From: an uncultured Clostridia bacterium
Lineage (GTDB): Bacteria; Bacillota; Clostridia; TANB77; CAG-508
Assembly (NCBI GenBank): GCA_934133175.1
Contig: CAKPAX010000011.1
Span: 1 to 43,900 of the forward strand
DNA: 43,900 nucleotides
Direction of reading: 5' to 3'
Part shown: positions 43,601 through 43,900 of the stretch, piece after piece
How the letters are laid out: each line of letters begins with the position of its first letter
Numbering within the stretch: the stretch's first letter is position 1
Made by a program: the position numbers and the translations under genes
The notes under the pieces: model-generated
Database searches by the model: none
Seen by the model: only the letters and a program-made list of their open reading frames with translations
What the model was told of the DNA's origin: nothing

Positions 43601-43745
43601 TGCGATAATGAATTCTTTAGGAAATGTTATATACAGATTAATGAAAAGTGATGAAACATTTTTATCAAATAATTCAAATAAAGAAAAAAATAAAAATATA
43701 TCAATGGTTGCAGAAGATAAAGAAGAATATAAATATGATGAATAA
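40623..43745 (+). CDS. hsdR: Type I restriction endonuclease subunit HsdR
   Basis: HsdR translocates DNA by ATP hydrolysis and cuts unmodified DNA far from its site. The N-terminal nuclease domain has SVDIVLLLNGIPVVALELKN (D...E-L-K, about 137-156). The motor has Walker A HSAGSGKSNSIAW (about 317), VDEAHSSQ (DEAH box, about 420), FTATPKPKTLELFG (motif III, about 480), and motifs V-VI YQTGFNEPLLHTMFVDKKL and TLSRLNRTCKGK near 700. The helical C-terminus binds the HsdM2S core. At 1040 residues it is full length. SD AAGGAG overlaps the hsdS stop. Confidence 0.95.
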   Translation: MEENEKRFEQDIETYLLSEDGGYIKGYPEDFDRESALNQKDLFKFIEDTQSKEWNRYKMAFPDDYKSRFIKRFNEEVVTRGIIDVIRNGITDRGFKFILAYFMPETNLVPENWDLYNKNILNETRQLKYSTQNENSVDIVLLLNGIPVVALELKNQITGQNSENAQKQFMYDRDPRELIFRFNSRIIAYFAVDHYDVKYTTKLAGKDTYYLPFNQGSNGAGNVGGAGNPTNENGYTTDYLWKNVLKKDSLMEIIHKFIHLQVKEEVLHRGGKEIIKKKENIIFPRFHQLDVVRKLIWNVRDCGVGQNYLIQHSAGSGKSNSIAWLAHRLSGLHDKDNNAVFNSIIVVTDRKILDKQLQETIYQFEHQKGVVVKIDDEKTSKDLKDAINDGKRIIITTLQKFPVIYKDVDDMGHKKFAVIVDEAHSSQTGNSAKKLKIALADKEEALKKYAELEARAEESEKDYEDKIVEELATHGPQKNISFFAFTATPKPKTLELFGTKQDDGTFKPYHVYSMRQAIEEGFILDVLANYMTYKTIYQIAKNTPDNPEVPENYATKVIKKFESLHEINITQKTQIIVEQFRNVTKNKIGGRGKAMLVTASRLHAVRYFFEIKRYIAEKGYDDLDVLVAFSGEVQDGGESFTESGMNKTKDSKKISESQTKEYFNSDEFGILVVAEKYQTGFNEPLLHTMFVDKKLKGIKAVQTLSRLNRTCKGKDDTLVIDFVNKAQDIQEAFKPFYDVTVLEQETNPNAIYDKLNMIKSYGLIYDENIEKFCKIYLKDGKQNENDFGRLTSCVKETVDLYNKLEIEDRESFRKQVISFNKFYSYITQITFMGDEELHKTYMYLRYVEKLLPKNKVDTIDLEGSLKLTFYNLKQTFQGSVSLRKTDEAEGLVKPQGSGIPIAILPEQRYLEEVIKKVNDLYAGQFTEADNMLVKNIMDIIMKDDEVRKSAKANNEDMFVKSVFPKVFSEKTSKAYKESSSSYKKLFESKEFYNAIMNSLGNVIYRLMKSDETFLSNNSNKEKNKNISMVAEDKEEYKYDE

Positions 43746-43749
43746 TAAT

Positions 43750-43783
43750 AAAGATGTGAGTATTATACAATATTCACATCTTT
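43750..43783. terminator. Bidirectional terminator after hsdR
   Basis: AAAGATGTGA (43750-43759) pairs with TCACATCTTT (43774-43783). It ends hsdR. Its right arm is within the last codons of the recombinase gene on the other strand. Confidence 0.6.
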
Positions 43784-43900
43784 AACCAACATATTCTCCA
43801 ACAACTCCGCACTAGCCCTATCGGTAGACTCCAAATCATGAACATAAAACTTCAAAGTAGTATCAGTACTAGCATGACCTAATTTATGAGAAACAGTCTT
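43763..43900 (-). CDS. Tyrosine recombinase/integrase, C-terminal end only (partial)
   Basis: The last 45 codons of a minus-strand gene read KTVSHKLGHASTDTTLKFYV then HDLESTDRASAELLEN and a short tail to the stop at 43763-43765. The H-x-L-G-H motif and the Tyr 10 residues later are the end of the tyrosine recombinase active site, with the nucleophile Tyr. The remaining three quarters lie outside the window. It is convergent with hsdR, so it may be the integrase of the island or a neighbour of the R-M genes. Confidence 0.85.
   Translation of the reverse strand, partial: KTVSHKLGHASTDTTLKFYVHDLESTDRASAELLENMLVKDVNIV

Overview
The window is very AT-rich (by eye roughly a quarter G+C), with AGGAGG-type ribosome binding sites, TTG/GTG starts next to strong Shine-Dalgarno sequences, and single-membrane Gram-positive genes (LytR-CpsA-Psr, DacF-type carboxypeptidase, ComEA, YhgE/Pip, YkvI). 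This points to a low-GC Firmicute, most likely an anaerobic, host- or gut-associated member of the Clostridia. Species cannot be named from sequence alone.

Region 1 (about 1-5150) is a decayed mobilizable element. It holds a repA_N-type replication gene with a nonsense codon and an internal deletion, a MOBV-type oriT carrying the pMV158-like nick core TAGTGTG/TTA, a MobV relaxase split over three frames, and a frameshifted small gene. Intact minus-strand cargo follows: a 130-aa protein, a 650-aa HD-domain protein, and a 70-aa protein behind a well-formed promoter and two palindromes. Region 2 (5150-8500) carries a P-loop kinase-like protein, a small protein, and a transglutaminase-like protein probably cut from its LRR-like N-terminus by a frameshift. 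A 26-bp perfect hairpin and gene scraps lie between them.

Region 3 (8700-30000) is mostly chromosomal housekeeping. It holds a secreted C39-like/SH3 protein, a Rieske-FAD oxidoreductase, an M18 aminopeptidase broken by an apparent 19-nt deletion, tRNA-Arg(UCU), a CmpB-like membrane protein, a TMEM165/GDT1 cation transporter, a Gld-like ABC transporter trio, YkvI, the DUF5711-CvpA-LCP-RsfS cluster, DacF, ComEA, an NT5C-like nucleotidase and initiator tRNA-Met. The most notable locus is at 28.6-29.8 kb: a roughly 575-nt gene-free but structured, relatively GC-rich block with its own promoter, directly upstream of a small membrane protein carrying a D-x-x-G-D motif. This matches an OLE (Ornate Large Extremophilic) RNA with its partner OapA. 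A 43-aa gene sits just behind it between two look-alike terminators.

Region 4 (30000-36000) has a TetR/YhgE-Pip operon with a perfect 15-bp operator palindrome, a Nudix hydrolase, a scar with a tRNA-Met anticodon-arm fragment, a GNAT acetyltransferase, a methyltransferase remnant, and a nucleoside phosphorylase-ASCH-ArsC/Spx cluster. Region 5 (36000-43900) is a defence island. It contains a G/C-rich block, a DUF6809-like gene, an XRE regulator with a promoter-overlapping operator, and a complete type I restriction-modification operon (hsdM, hsdS with an unusual C-terminal domain of about 200 residues, hsdR). Convergent to hsdR is the 3' end of a tyrosine recombinase that runs off the window.
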